Of a stretch of DNA of 64,000 nucleotides, positions 45,270 through 54,133 are shown in pieces. The stretch is taken from contig JALFSN010000001.1 of assembly GCA_022778805.1 (NCBI GenBank), positions 1 through 64,000 of the forward strand, read 5' to 3'. The translations under genes and the position numbers were made by a program. Below the pieces are notes generated by a model that was not told the DNA's origin, ran no database searches, and was given only the letters and a program-made list of their open reading frames with translations. The stretch's first letter is position 1; the number at the start of each line of letters is the position of its first letter. This stretch comes from Arcanobacterium sp. GTDB taxonomy: Bacteria; Actinomycetota; Actinomycetes; Actinomycetales; Actinomycetaceae.

Positions 45270-47354
45270 GTGGCAACGAAGAGAACGACAACTCGGTATA
45301 AAGCAGGCAAGCGCCTAGTAATTCTGACGATTTTAGTGATTGCACTCCTAGGCACACTGGGTGCGGGAACAGTGCTGGGTAAAGGGCATAATCGCTACAC
45401 TCCAGATCTCGCCCTTGATTTGGAGGGCGGTACGCAGCTGATTTTGACGCCGATCACCACTGACGGCTCGCAGATCACTGATTCAGATGTGCGCCAAGCT
45501 ATTGAGATTATTCGCCAGCGCGTCGATGCTTCTGGCGTGGCCGAGGCCGAGATCACCTCACAGGGCGGCTCGAACATCGTGGTGGCGCTGCCAGGTGAGC
45601 CGAGCAAAGACACTCTCGACTTGGTGCGTACCTCGGCCGTGCTCCGTCTGCGTCCGGTACTGGCTTCTATGAGTCCCAATGCGCTCACTGCCCAAGATGT
45701 GGCGACTGCGCGAGCTAGCTCGACTCAAAGCACCGACACGACGCAAACGGGTGCCACTCAAGAAGGACAGACTACTGCCGATGCTCAGAAGATCGCTGAG
45801 GCAGCTAAGAAGCTCACGGATAAAGACATCCAAGCATTTGCACTCGAACAGGCCGACGTCAATAAAGATGGCAAGCTTTCCGATACACCAGCCACGACGC
45901 CGGAGAATTCCTCCGATCCCACGTGGATTAGCGAACAAAATACCTACGATGCTTTGCTGCTCCAGTGCGGTTCAGATGCAGCGCGCCTTGAGGCGACGAA
46001 AGACGATTCAAAGAAACCGCTCGTGGCGTGTGACTCTTCCGGAACGGCGAAATACATTCTCGGCCCTGCTGATATTGAAGGAACGGATCTGACCAAAGCC
46101 ACGAGCTCTCTAGCGGTGAACGATCAAGGCACTCCTACGGGAGGTTGGGCCGTCAATATGGAGTTCAATAAGGCTGGCGGCGATAAATTCGCCGAGGTCA
46201 CTGGCCGTATTTACAATCTGGAATCGCCGCGCAACCAGTTTGCCATTGTCCTCGATGGACAGGTGCTCTCTGCTCCAGTGCCAAGTGGGCCAATCTCGGG
46301 AGGACGTGCCGAAATTACAGGGCATTTCACGTCTGAGGCTGCCGCGTCACTGGCCAACCAGCTGAGTTTCGGTTCACTGCCGCTCAACTTCACAGTGCAG
46401 AGCGAAGAACAAATCTCCGCTACTCTCGGCACGGAACAGCTCGCTGCCGGTTTGATTGCCGGTTTGATCGGCCTGGCTCTGATCGTGGTCTACATGGTTT
46501 GGCAGTACCATTCGCTGGGCTTGATCTCGGTCGCTTCTATCGTGTTGTCTACAGGGTTGTCGTACTTCGTGATCTGTCTGCTTTCGTGGCTCATGGGATA
46601 TCGACTCTCCATGGCTGGCGTGCTCGGCATGATTATTTCCGTGGGCGTCACGGCGGACTCATTCATCGTTTATTTCGAGCGTATTCGAGATGAAATCCGC
46701 GATGGGCGCACTATCCCTGCCGCCGTCGATCACGGCTGGGATCGCGCCAAGCGCACGATTATTATTTCCGACTGCGTAAACTTGATCGCCTCGGTCGTGC
46801 TGTACGTACTGACGGTTGGTTCGGTGCGTGGCTTCGCCTTCACCCTGGGTATTACGACGGTGCTGGATCTCGTAGTCGTCATGCTCTTTACGCACCCGCT
46901 GATGGTTGAGCTTATGAAGACTCGCTATTTCGGCCACGGACGCAAGTTCTCCGGACTGGAGGAAAGCCAGTTGCAGCGCACACCACTCTATCGTGGTCGC
47001 GGCAATGCGTTCGGCGCTGCTGCTCATACCGATATGCACGGTTCGGAGCGGAAGGCGGCAGCTGGCACTGCTGAGCTGTCTCACGTCGAAGCCGCTGCGG
47101 CTGATACAGGAGAAAACTCAGCAGATTCGGCAGCAGCACAGGTGGCGGTGCTGGAGCGGCTAGAGAACGAGACACTAGCACAGCGCAAGGCACGGCTGCG
47201 TCGGGAGGCAAAGGAGGCCGCAGCAGGTGGCGTCTCTGACGCGCAGAACACTGCAGCGGAGACTGACGCTGATGCTTCAGCACAGACACACGATACGGCG
47301 AGCGCAGGAGATACTCCCACAGACGGCGACGCTACGAGTGAGGGGAGAGCCTAA
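45270..47354 (+). CDS. secD: Protein translocase subunit SecD
   Basis: SecD uses the proton gradient to pull exported proteins. It has 694 residues. An N-terminal helix is followed by the periplasmic P1 domain, opening LDLEGGTQLIL, with a Thr/Gln-rich insert at about 150-200. Six-helix RND core from about 390 (TLGTEQLAAGLIAGLIGLAL; GVTADSFIVYFERIRDEIRDG). The C-terminal 110 residues are an Ala/Glu-rich cytoplasmic tail. GTG start. Its stop codon overlaps the secF ATG. Confidence 0.95.
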   Translation: MATKRTTTRYKAGKRLVILTILVIALLGTLGAGTVLGKGHNRYTPDLALDLEGGTQLILTPITTDGSQITDSDVRQAIEIIRQRVDASGVAEAEITSQGGSNIVVALPGEPSKDTLDLVRTSAVLRLRPVLASMSPNALTAQDVATARASSTQSTDTTQTGATQEGQTTADAQKIAEAAKKLTDKDIQAFALEQADVNKDGKLSDTPATTPENSSDPTWISEQNTYDALLLQCGSDAARLEATKDDSKKPLVACDSSGTAKYILGPADIEGTDLTKATSSLAVNDQGTPTGGWAVNMEFNKAGGDKFAEVTGRIYNLESPRNQFAIVLDGQVLSAPVPSGPISGGRAEITGHFTSEAAASLANQLSFGSLPLNFTVQSEEQISATLGTEQLAAGLIAGLIGLALIVVYMVWQYHSLGLISVASIVLSTGLSYFVICLLSWLMGYRLSMAGVLGMIISVGVTADSFIVYFERIRDEIRDGRTIPAAVDHGWDRAKRTIIISDCVNLIASVVLYVLTVGSVRGFAFTLGITTVLDLVVVMLFTHPLMVELMKTRYFGHGRKFSGLEESQLQRTPLYRGRGNAFGAAAHTDMHGSERKAAAGTAELSHVEAAAADTGENSADSAAAQVAVLERLENETLAQRKARLRREAKEAAAGGVSDAQNTAAETDADASAQTHDTASAGDTPTDGDATSEGRA

Positions 47355-48463
47355 TGTCGATGTACACAATTGGAAATGACCTCTACAGCGGCCGCCTGTC
47401 GTTCAAAATTATTCAGCACCGCAAAATCTGGTTCGGCATTGCCGGCGTCATCGTACTGATCTCGCTGCTGTCGTTCGTCGTCAAAACTCCCAATCTGGGT
47501 ATTGAATTTCGTGGCGGCTCACAGTTCACTATTTCTGGCATAAGTAATCAGAATCAGCAGCTTGCCTACGACGTCATTGCAAAAGAGGGCAACGATCAAG
47601 CTCCGCGCGTATCGAACCTCGGTGCGAGTGGCATGCGGGTGCAGACGGTGCAACTCAATAATGAGCAGACTGCCGCCGTGAAAGAAGCCCTTGCCAAAGC
47701 CTACAACGTGCCGGCAAATGCGGTGACATCCACTTTTGTGGGGCCGAGTTGGGGCGCAGATATTATGAACAAAGCGATCAGAGCAATGATCGTCTTCATG
47801 GTGGCTGTCTCGCTGGTGCTCATTATTTACTTCCGCTCCTGGACGATTGCCGTCGGTGCCAGCGGCGCCCTGCTGCACGATTTCATTGTGACGCTCGGTG
47901 TCTACTGGATTCTGGGGCTAGAGATTACGCCAGCTACAATCATTGGCATCCTCACCATTATGGGCTACTCTCTGTACGACACTGTGGTGGTCTTCGACAA
48001 GGTCCGTGAAAACACGCAGCAGCTGAATAAGCAGTTGCGCTACACCTATGAGGAATCGGCGAATCTCGCTATCAACCAGACGCTCATTCGTTCACTCAAC
48101 ACCTCACTCACCGGACTTCTGCCAGTGCTGAGCGTGCTGATTATTGGTGTGTGGATCTTCGGCGCGGATACGCTGCGGGATCTCGCCTTGGTGATGTTTG
48201 TGGGAATGTTGCTCTCCACAATCTCTTCCATTTTCATTGCGGCGCCGCTCGCCGTCACACTCGGTATGCGCCGCCCTGATATCAAGGAGCACACACAGCA
48301 CGTGTATGAGGTGCGTTCAGCCGTTTCTAGCGATGTGGACGGATCCTCCCTGAGCAAGAACGATTCGGATATGCTCAACTATGTGGCTGAACATGAGCGC
48401 CAAGCTGGCAGCCATCAAGGCGTGAAAGCACAGCCAAAGCGCAAGAATAGGAGTAAGCGATGA
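47354..48463 (+). CDS. secF: Protein translocase subunit SecF
   Basis: The protein has 369 residues and six membrane helices. The periplasmic domain begins GIEFRGGSQFTISG, and the RND signature GYSLYDTVVVFDKVREN lies at about 203. A basic tail ends the protein (QPKRKNRSKR). The start overlaps secD and the stop overlaps apt, so secD-secF-apt are translationally linked. Confidence 0.95.
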   Translation: MSMYTIGNDLYSGRLSFKIIQHRKIWFGIAGVIVLISLLSFVVKTPNLGIEFRGGSQFTISGISNQNQQLAYDVIAKEGNDQAPRVSNLGASGMRVQTVQLNNEQTAAVKEALAKAYNVPANAVTSTFVGPSWGADIMNKAIRAMIVFMVAVSLVLIIYFRSWTIAVGASGALLHDFIVTLGVYWILGLEITPATIIGILTIMGYSLYDTVVVFDKVRENTQQLNKQLRYTYEESANLAINQTLIRSLNTSLTGLLPVLSVLIIGVWIFGADTLRDLALVMFVGMLLSTISSIFIAAPLAVTLGMRRPDIKEHTQHVYEVRSAVSSDVDGSSLSKNDSDMLNYVAEHERQAGSHQGVKAQPKRKNRSKR

Positions 48464-49008
48464 GTGCTGGCGGTCTGTTTCCTGATGATGTGGTGAAACT
48501 CGTAGAATCGCATCTTCGTGAAGTCAGCGATTTCCCTGCTCCAGGGGTACTCTTTCGTGATATCACGCCACTGATTGCCGACGGACATGCGTTTTCCGAG
48601 CTGATACGTATCCTCGCCGATCGTTATCGCGGTCAGGTGGATGCCGTAGCTGGCTTGGAATCTCGTGGGTTTATTTTAGGTGCTCCCTTGGCCATTGCTC
48701 TTGGAGTCGGAATGCTGACGGTGCGCAAAGCTGGGCGTCTTCCAGGGCCAGTGGTGAGCGTCGATTACGAGCTTGAATATGGGTCAGCACGTATGGAGCT
48801 GCAGCCTTTCACCGTCACGGATGGTGCGCGCGTGCTCGTGATTGACGACGTTCTCGCCACTGGTGGCACTGCCGGAGCGGCCTTTGATCTGATTCGTCAA
48901 GCTGGAGGGGTTCCCTCGGCATTGTGTGTCTTGTTGGAACTCGCCGAGCTCGGCGGACGCGAGCATCTGGGCACTGATGTTCCAATTGACGCAGTTCTCA
49001 CCTACTGA
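48460..49008 (+). CDS. apt: Adenine phosphoribosyltransferase
   Basis: Apt salvages adenine to AMP with PRPP. It has 182 residues. The PRPP-binding motif VLVIDDVLATGGTAGAA lies at about 126-142; FPAPGVLFRDITPL and GLESRGFILGAPLA are family motifs. The ATG overlaps the secF stop. In Actinobacteria apt is usually followed directly by relA; here 2.1 kb intervene. Confidence 0.95.
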   Translation: MSAGGLFPDDVVKLVESHLREVSDFPAPGVLFRDITPLIADGHAFSELIRILADRYRGQVDAVAGLESRGFILGAPLAIALGVGMLTVRKAGRLPGPVVSVDYELEYGSARMELQPFTVTDGARVLVIDDVLATGGTAGAAFDLIRQAGGVPSALCVLLELAELGGREHLGTDVPIDAVLTY

Positions 49009-49050
49009 CGTTTCTCATCTGCGGACATCGCGGTAGATTCATCTATCGGC

Positions 49051-49129
49051 ATCGCATGCGCATCGCAGACTGGTTTCGATTTCCCTCAGTGCGATCACTT
49101 ACGCGGAATATCCAGCTAGGCCGTATAAC
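49051..49129. repeat. Left copy of a long direct repeat (target-site duplication)
   Basis: This 79 bp segment matches 51045-51120 (76 bp), with about six substitutions and a 3 bp indel. The core GCGATCACTTACGCGGAA and following GGCCGTATAA are identical. The right copy contains the relA promoter; the left copy has the same region ending TATAAC. The copies abut the terminal inverted repeats of the element at 49130-51044. Confidence 0.85.
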
Positions 49130-49144
49130 CTGACTTCCGCAATT
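49130..49144. repeat. Left terminal inverted repeat
   Basis: CTGACTTCCGCAATT matches the reverse complement of AATTGTGGACGTCAG (51030-51044) at 13 of 15 positions. Each directly abuts a copy of the direct repeat. Confidence 0.75.
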
Positions 49145-49157
49145 AGAGTACTCATTG

Positions 49158-49500
49158 CTAGCTTTGAGGCTGGGTGTTTAGTTTGTTGAGGAGTCCCTGG
49201 ATTTTAGGCGGGATGGGGGCGTCTATGGGGATTTCTATTCTTCAGACTTTTGCCAGTGTTGTGCATGTTGGTCGTAAGGTTCGGATTAGCTTTTTAGGTT
49301 GTTATTCCAGTTTTGTGTATAGGTGTCGGCTGATGGCCAGGCTGCCATTACTATCGTCACATGGACCTGGATAGCGTCATGTTGGTGATGGAAAATTGGG
49401 CGGGCGCGTAGGTCAGTTTTTGGTATGCGGAAGGATTGTTCCACGTGTCGCAAGTCGCGGAATGAACTGATTACCTCGGCAGCAGACCCGTTGTGGGAAT
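49158..49500 (-). pseudogene. Transposase C-terminal remnant, IS1634/IS1549-like (DDE)
   Basis: On the minus strand 49480-49340 reads AEVISSFRDLRHVEQSFRIP, then KTDLRARPIFHHQHDAI and VHVTIVMAA, the end of the DDE_Tnp_1 domain as found in IS1634-type transposases. Single-base indels then move the frame; restored, it continues LAISRHLYTKTG and KLIRTLRPTCTTLAKV, meets an in-frame stop, and ends KIQGLLNKLNTQPQS at 49158. The N-terminal two thirds of the transposase are missing, and the remnant ends 14 bp from the left inverted repeat, as a 3' end should. At least two frameshifts and one nonsense change make it non-functional. Confidence 0.8.
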
Positions 49501-49611
49501 CAGGGATTTTATGGAGTCCCGATTTCGAGACCTTGTGGAAGTAATGATTCCGCTGTAATTTGAGAGTGGAGCATAATCTTGTTCAGATGCCGCTAGGATG
49601 GAGGCGTTCTT

Positions 49612-50727
49612 GTGAAAAAGATCCTAAGTTGTATTCTCGTAGGCTCTGCTTGTATGTTTTCCGCAGGAATGCTTGACGTGTCAGCTCAGACTAATGCTGA
49701 GGCTAAAATACTTTCCGAAAAGGCTGTACGTAGTGACGATGAGGAGTTGGGCTACGAATCGCGGGCGGGGATCCCTTGGTGGAGTGTTGGTTGGTATGTG
49801 GTAAAGCGGGCGGGATCTTGGGTTGAGGCGCAAATCAATCTTGATGGCCAGTCCACTGTAAGTAGCAACAGTATGTATCTTGTTTCTCCGACTATAGATT
49901 TTAACTCTGGTAACATCAGGGGAGAATTTTATTTTAGACCAAATATTACAAGTGGTATGTCAACAGTTTATATGCACGGACACAGGCTTTTTGCCCTGGA
50001 CGTGTTTTCAAAAATGTCGTTGACGCTTGCTAACCCGCGTGGTACGACTGTCGCAACTAATACAGTAAGCTCAAATCAGTATCTTGTGTATAAGTTGCGA
50101 AAAAATGACCCTTCTGGATCTTGGAAAGCTCAGTACATTACGACAAGTCGAACAACCTGGCAAAATTACTTGCGAGTCACCGCAGGGTCTCGAACTAGTT
50201 CAACATCAAGAGGCAGTGTGCCGGATAAGCAAGTAGTATACTCGGACAATAACAGGCTGCTCGTTTCTGGTAATCAGATACGTAATCGAGACAGCGGTCA
50301 AGACTGTTTCAAATGCCGAAGTGTGAGTGTGGACAAGGTAATTTCACATTCGGATCTTGAAAGACAATTTCGGGATGATGCTAATTCGGTGGTAGACCAG
50401 ATGCGGGATTATTCTCCAGGTGAAACCGTTTTGGTATCATCTCCAATTGTTGAAATAGCCTATGATGCTAAATCCAATGCGACGTCCTTTGTATTTGAAA
50501 TAGGTAATCAATCAAACCAACGTGCTGGAACGAAAGTGACCTGGTGGTTTGCTGGTAATCTTACTGGCAAATATCGAGTAGGGGACTCTCCTTTGTTCTC
50601 TTTCAAAGTAGTTGAACTTGGAAAGAGCAATGGTGTTACTTTTGAGGGACTCGATTACTTTGAAGAAGCCCTTGCTCTTCAAGAGCAGGGAAAATATCCG
50701 CAGATTGACAATTACATTCGAAATTAG
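49612..50727 (+). CDS. Unknown secreted protein (element cargo)
   Basis: The protein has 371 residues and I do not recognise the family. A Sec signal peptide is clear (MKKILSCILVGSACMFSAGM, with likely cleavage after DVSA at about 25). A beta-rich region at about 45-205 (Ser/Thr/Asn-rich) is followed by a Cys-Phe-Lys-Cys motif (Cys232, Cys235) and a second region at about 240-345 with alternating hydrophobic residues (VLVSSPIVEIAY; SFVFEIGNQSNQ) suggesting a small barrel or OB-like fold. Base composition is markedly more AT-rich than the neighbouring genes. GTG start with GGAGGCG upstream and CATAAT at about 49572 as a possible -10. Probably acquired. Confidence 0.75.
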   Translation: MKKILSCILVGSACMFSAGMLDVSAQTNAEAKILSEKAVRSDDEELGYESRAGIPWWSVGWYVVKRAGSWVEAQINLDGQSTVSSNSMYLVSPTIDFNSGNIRGEFYFRPNITSGMSTVYMHGHRLFALDVFSKMSLTLANPRGTTVATNTVSSNQYLVYKLRKNDPSGSWKAQYITTSRTTWQNYLRVTAGSRTSSTSRGSVPDKQVVYSDNNRLLVSGNQIRNRDSGQDCFKCRSVSVDKVISHSDLERQFRDDANSVVDQMRDYSPGETVLVSSPIVEIAYDAKSNATSFVFEIGNQSNQRAGTKVTWWFAGNLTGKYRVGDSPLFSFKVVELGKSNGVTFEGLDYFEEALALQEQGKYPQIDNYIRN

Positions 50728-50749
50728 GCTGAGAGGCGGAGAAATTGCT

Positions 50750-50980
50750 ATGAAAGCAAAACAAATTGTTTTTTATACAGTATTAGCTCTGTACACTCTC
50801 ATCTACAGCCTTTTTTACGGGGATGGAGGTTTGATTCTTCCCTTTACAATTCTCTTTCTATACTCTTTATACCGAGATACTGTGCAATACAGAAAAAATA
50901 AATACTGTGATTCAGCAGGGAAGACTGATTCCACAACTATGAATTTTTTTCTTAGAGAGGGACACGAGAGAATTGTGTAA
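50750..50980 (+). CDS. Small two-helix membrane protein (element cargo)
   Basis: The protein has 76 residues with two membrane helices (IVFYTVLALYTLIYSLFYG and GLILPFTILFLYSLY) and a polar C-terminal tail. GGCGGAG precedes ATG 50750, 22 bp after the secreted-protein gene, so the two likely form one unit. It is equally AT-rich. No family recognised. Being paired with a secreted protein it could help secretion or protect the producer, but nothing in the sequence shows this. Confidence 0.6.
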   Translation: MKAKQIVFYTVLALYTLIYSLFYGDGGLILPFTILFLYSLYRDTVQYRKNKYCDSAGKTDSTTMNFFLREGHERIV

Positions 50981-51029
50981 CAGGGCAACACCTTAAGAGG
51001 CATACCCAGACCATTTCAACAATCAGAAA

Positions 51030-51044
51030 AATTGTGGACGTCAG
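51030..51044. repeat. Right terminal inverted repeat
   Basis: AATTGTGGACGTCAG is the partner of the repeat at 49130-49144. The next base, 51045, begins the right copy of the direct repeat. Confidence 0.75.
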
Positions 51045-51120
51045 ATCGCATACGCCTCTCGGACTGGTTTCTTCCCTCAGCGCGATCACTTACGCGGAAT
51101 ATCCAGCTAGGCCGTATAAT
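51045..51120 (+). promoter_or_regulatory. Right direct-repeat copy containing the relA promoter
   Basis: TATAAT (51115-51120) is a consensus -10 box lying 6 nt before the relA ATG at 51127. TTACGC (51090-51095), 19 bp upstream, may be the -35 box. The whole segment is the second copy of the 79 bp repeat at 49051-49129, where the -10 equivalent ends in C. Confidence 0.8.
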
Positions 51121-51126
51121 GCTCTC

Positions 51127-53430
51127 ATGGTAGGCACAGGGAAAGTTCGTAAGCATCGTGGGTTTTTTGGTGCTCAGCGCACGGCGGAGGAGTCCGCGCA
51201 GCCTAGCTATCCACAAATTCTCACTCCCATTATGGAGGCAGTTGCAGGGCGAGATATTAATACGGAGCGGCTGGTCAAGGCCTTTAACGTTGCGAACACA
51301 TACCACCAAGGGCAAAAGCGCAAGAGCGGGGAGCCGTATATCACTCATCCAGTAGCTGTGTGCACTATTTTGGCCGAGCTCGGAATGGATGAAGACACGC
51401 TGGTAGCGGCGTTACTTCACGACACTGTGGAAGACACTGGCTATACGCTCAAGCAGCTCACGAAAGATTTTGGCGAGACGATAGCGCTCTTGGTTGATGG
51501 CGTCACCAAACTCGACAAAGTGGAGTACGGCGAAGCGGCGCAGGCGGAGACGGTGCGCAAAATGGTGATCGCTATGGCCAAAGATATCCGCGTGCTGCTC
51601 ATCAAGCTCGGAGATCGTCTGCACAACGCGCGCACCTGGGGCTTTGTTGAAACTAAATCTGCTCAAAACAAGGCCCGAGAGACCTTGGAGATTTATGCAC
51701 CGCTGGCTCACCGGCTGGGCATGAATTCCATCAAATGGGAGCTGGAGGATCTCTCTTTCCGCACTCTCTATCCGGCTGTGTATGCAGAAATTGAGCGGAT
51801 GGTGACGGAGCGCAGTCCGGAACGTGAAGCGTACATCGAGCAGATGAAAGAGATTCTAGAGCGGGAACTCGCAGCGGCTCACGTCTCATGCACAATCACC
51901 GGACGGCCAAAACACTACTATTCGATCTACCAAAAGATGATCTTGCGCGGACGCGATTTTGAAGACATCTACGATCTGATTGGGCTGAGGGTACTCGTGG
52001 ATGAAGTGCAAGACTGTTACACAGCCCTGGGCGTGGTTAATTCCGTCTTCACGCCGATTCAGGGGCGTATCAAGGATTACATTGCCGCTCCGAAATTCAA
52101 TCTCTACCAGTCGATTCACACCACTGTGGTCGGGCCAGGAGAAAAAACGGTTGAGGTGCAGATTCGCACGTTTGAGATGCATCGGCGGGCAGAATATGGT
52201 GTGGCTGCGCATTGGCGGTACAAGGAAAATCCCAACCAGACGAAAGGCCTGATCTCCACCAGTGCTGAAGATACGCAGCTGGAATGGTTGCGCCAACTCG
52301 TTGATTGGCAGCGCGAAACGGCTGATCCTGCGGAATTTTTGGATTCGCTGCGCTATGAGATGAGCGGCGATCAGGTGTACGTCTTCACTCCGGCTGGGGA
52401 AGTGATGGAACTGCCCAGTGGCTCGACTCCCGTCGATTTTGCGTATGCAGTTCACACCGAAGTTGGGCATCATACGGTGGGTGCGAAAGTGAATGACAAG
52501 CTGGTCACGCTCGATCATCTGCTCGAATCGGGCGATACCGTCGAAATCATCACCTCGAAGAGTGACGACGCTGGCCCGTCGCAGGGATGGCTGGATTTTG
52601 TGGGCACGCCGCGGGCGCGAGCCAAAATCAAACAGTGGTTTAAGCGGAGCCGGAGAGAAGAGGCCGTTGAGGCTGGCAAAGAGAAGTTAGCGAAAGCAAT
52701 CAGACGCAAGAATGAGCCAGTACAGCGGTTGATGAGCCATGAGACGCTCGGCGCAGTGGCTCACGATTTACAGCTTGCAGATATTTCGGAGCTCTATCAC
52801 TGTGTGGGGGAAGGCTCAATCTCCGCTGAAACCGTCGTGCGCCAGATTATTTCATCGCAGGGCGGAAATCTCAGCGTTGAGGAGACGATGGCTGAAGCCG
52901 TCACGCCAACACGCATTCAGCATCGACGCCAAGGCAACGTGAGCTCGGCTGTCATCGTGAGTGATATTGATGACGCCGACGTCTTAGTCAAGCTGGCAAA
53001 GTGCTGTACGCCGGTACCGCCAGATGCAATCGTAGGATTCGTCACGCGCGGCAAAGGAATCTCGGTGCACCGCGCCGACTGTCCAAATGTGGAAGCGTTG
53101 CGCCGCCAGCCTGAACGCTTTATCGACATCGCATGGGACAACACCCCTGAGGGAATCTTCCTGGTACAGGTACAAATCGAGGCGTTGGATCGGCGTGGAC
53201 TTTTGGCAGACATTTCACGGGTGCTCTCTGACAACGGCGTGAATATGCTCTCCGGATCGATCAATACCAGTTCTGAACGGGTGGCACATTCGACGTTCAC
53301 ATTTGAGATGGCCGAGCCGAGGCTTCTCAAACATGTGCTCAAAGAGTTGCGCAAAATTGAGGGCGTCTACGATGCCTATCGCGTGGTGGCTGGTAAGAAA
53401 GACGGACTCCAGCGAGTGCCGACGCTGTGA
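51127..53430 (+). CDS. relA: Bifunctional (p)ppGpp synthetase/hydrolase Rel
   Basis: Rel makes and degrades (p)ppGpp in the stringent response. It has 767 residues from ATG 51127. The HD hydrolase domain is intact (KSGEPYITHPVAV, LLHDTVEDT, RLHNARTWGF), as is the synthetase domain (EDIYDLIGLRVLV; NLYQSIHTTVVGP). TGS (VYVFTPAGEVMELPSGSTP), zinc-finger-like (KCCTPVPPDAIVGFVTRGKG) and ACT domains follow. ATG 51127 is preferred over an upstream frame start at 51034, because the latter would lie in the promoter repeat and inverted repeat, and TATAAT is only 6 nt upstream (leaderless). The mobile element lies immediately before its promoter. Confidence 0.95.
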   Translation: MVGTGKVRKHRGFFGAQRTAEESAQPSYPQILTPIMEAVAGRDINTERLVKAFNVANTYHQGQKRKSGEPYITHPVAVCTILAELGMDEDTLVAALLHDTVEDTGYTLKQLTKDFGETIALLVDGVTKLDKVEYGEAAQAETVRKMVIAMAKDIRVLLIKLGDRLHNARTWGFVETKSAQNKARETLEIYAPLAHRLGMNSIKWELEDLSFRTLYPAVYAEIERMVTERSPEREAYIEQMKEILERELAAAHVSCTITGRPKHYYSIYQKMILRGRDFEDIYDLIGLRVLVDEVQDCYTALGVVNSVFTPIQGRIKDYIAAPKFNLYQSIHTTVVGPGEKTVEVQIRTFEMHRRAEYGVAAHWRYKENPNQTKGLISTSAEDTQLEWLRQLVDWQRETADPAEFLDSLRYEMSGDQVYVFTPAGEVMELPSGSTPVDFAYAVHTEVGHHTVGAKVNDKLVTLDHLLESGDTVEIITSKSDDAGPSQGWLDFVGTPRARAKIKQWFKRSRREEAVEAGKEKLAKAIRRKNEPVQRLMSHETLGAVAHDLQLADISELYHCVGEGSISAETVVRQIISSQGGNLSVEETMAEAVTPTRIQHRRQGNVSSAVIVSDIDDADVLVKLAKCCTPVPPDAIVGFVTRGKGISVHRADCPNVEALRRQPERFIDIAWDNTPEGIFLVQVQIEALDRRGLLADISRVLSDNGVNMLSGSINTSSERVAHSTFTFEMAEPRLLKHVLKELRKIEGVYDAYRVVAGKKDGLQRVPTL

Positions 53431-53550
53431 CGCCGCGCTGTGGTGGCGTGCTTTTGCTCGGCTGCAGATGTCTACCGATGAGCAAAGACGCAGGTGCCGG
53501 AGTATAGATCAGCAGTTGTAGCATTCGGCAGAATTATCGCGACAGAATCA

Positions 53551-54087
53551 TTACGACAGTGGAAAAGTGGGCAGGTCAGCAAGCTGATCGAGAACGGCAC
53601 GCACGCGGCGAATTCCCCGTGCAGAACTCATACTCCAGGCACAACGCTGCACAGCTGCCAAGGCCATGGCGGGATACGCCCGTGCGATGTCGAGCATATA
53701 GCTGATTCCAGTGGGAATGTCCTGCATAAGGAGATCGACTGCGGTGCGCTCTGGGCTGGTGAGACGCTGAGAACCGCAGGTGACGATGTCGCTCGGCGGG
53801 ATGTGAGATCGGCGGGAACGCCCGTGGGTATTGTTGGTGCTATCGGCGATTGCCAGCCCGCGTTCGAGAGCAGGTGTGGCGCGTCCAGTGTGAATCCACA
53901 AAGCAGTCTCATGGGTGGCCACCGAATGCTGTGCGGCGATGCAGCTCGTCACGTATCCGCGCATCGCCGCGCTATCGCACCAGCGCGCTGGCACGAAATA
54001 GGAGCGTGCAATGCACGCTCCTATATAGGGAGCATTGGCCAACTCGTTGCGATCTGCAAGCGAAGTCGGGGTGAGAATAAGCTCCAC
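53551..54087 (-). CDS. AbiEi-like protein (type IV antitoxin-related), solitary
   Basis: The protein has about 178 residues. The pattern of a small N-terminal basic region, HETALWIHTG at about 59 and RLTSPERTAVDLLM at about 108 resembles AbiEi-related proteins common in Actinobacteria, usually with a winged-helix part that may be lost here. GTG 54087 has GGAG 6 nt upstream and is preferred to a TTG four codons earlier. No AbiEii-type nucleotidyltransferase gene is adjacent. A plus-strand frame over the same bases (53494-54225) shows no family features. Moderate confidence in both gene and family. Confidence 0.6.
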   Translation of the reverse strand: MELILTPTSLADRNELANAPYIGACIARSYFVPARWCDSAAMRGYVTSCIAAQHSVATHETALWIHTGRATPALERGLAIADSTNNTHGRSRRSHIPPSDIVTCGSQRLTSPERTAVDLLMQDIPTGISYMLDIARAYPAMALAAVQRCAWSMSSARGIRRVRAVLDQLADLPTFPLS

Positions 54088-54133
54088 GGTATGCTCCAAA
54101 ATATCAGTGGGAGAGCGGGAGAAAGCCCGTCAA

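Larger units (their letters stand above)
49130..51044. mobile_element. Cargo-carrying, non-autonomous IS1634/IS1549-like insertion element
   Basis: The 1915 bp element has 15 bp imperfect terminal inverted repeats and a 76-79 bp direct repeat of the apt-relA intergenic region on its flanks. Near the left end lies a decayed transposase 3' part; the rest is occupied by two AT-rich genes with no transposition role. IS1549 of Mycobacterium smegmatis and IS1634 are known for unusually long, variable target duplications, which fits the long flanking repeat. Divergence between the two repeat copies suggests an old insertion. The transposase remnant is dead, so movement would need help in trans. Alternative: two separate events that placed cargo next to an IS remnant. 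Confidence 0.75.

Noticed and set aside
49174-49374. Plus-strand frame of 66 codons after apt
   Set aside because: The opposite strand reads as transposase C-terminus with frameshifts, so this frame is a shadow of the pseudogene.
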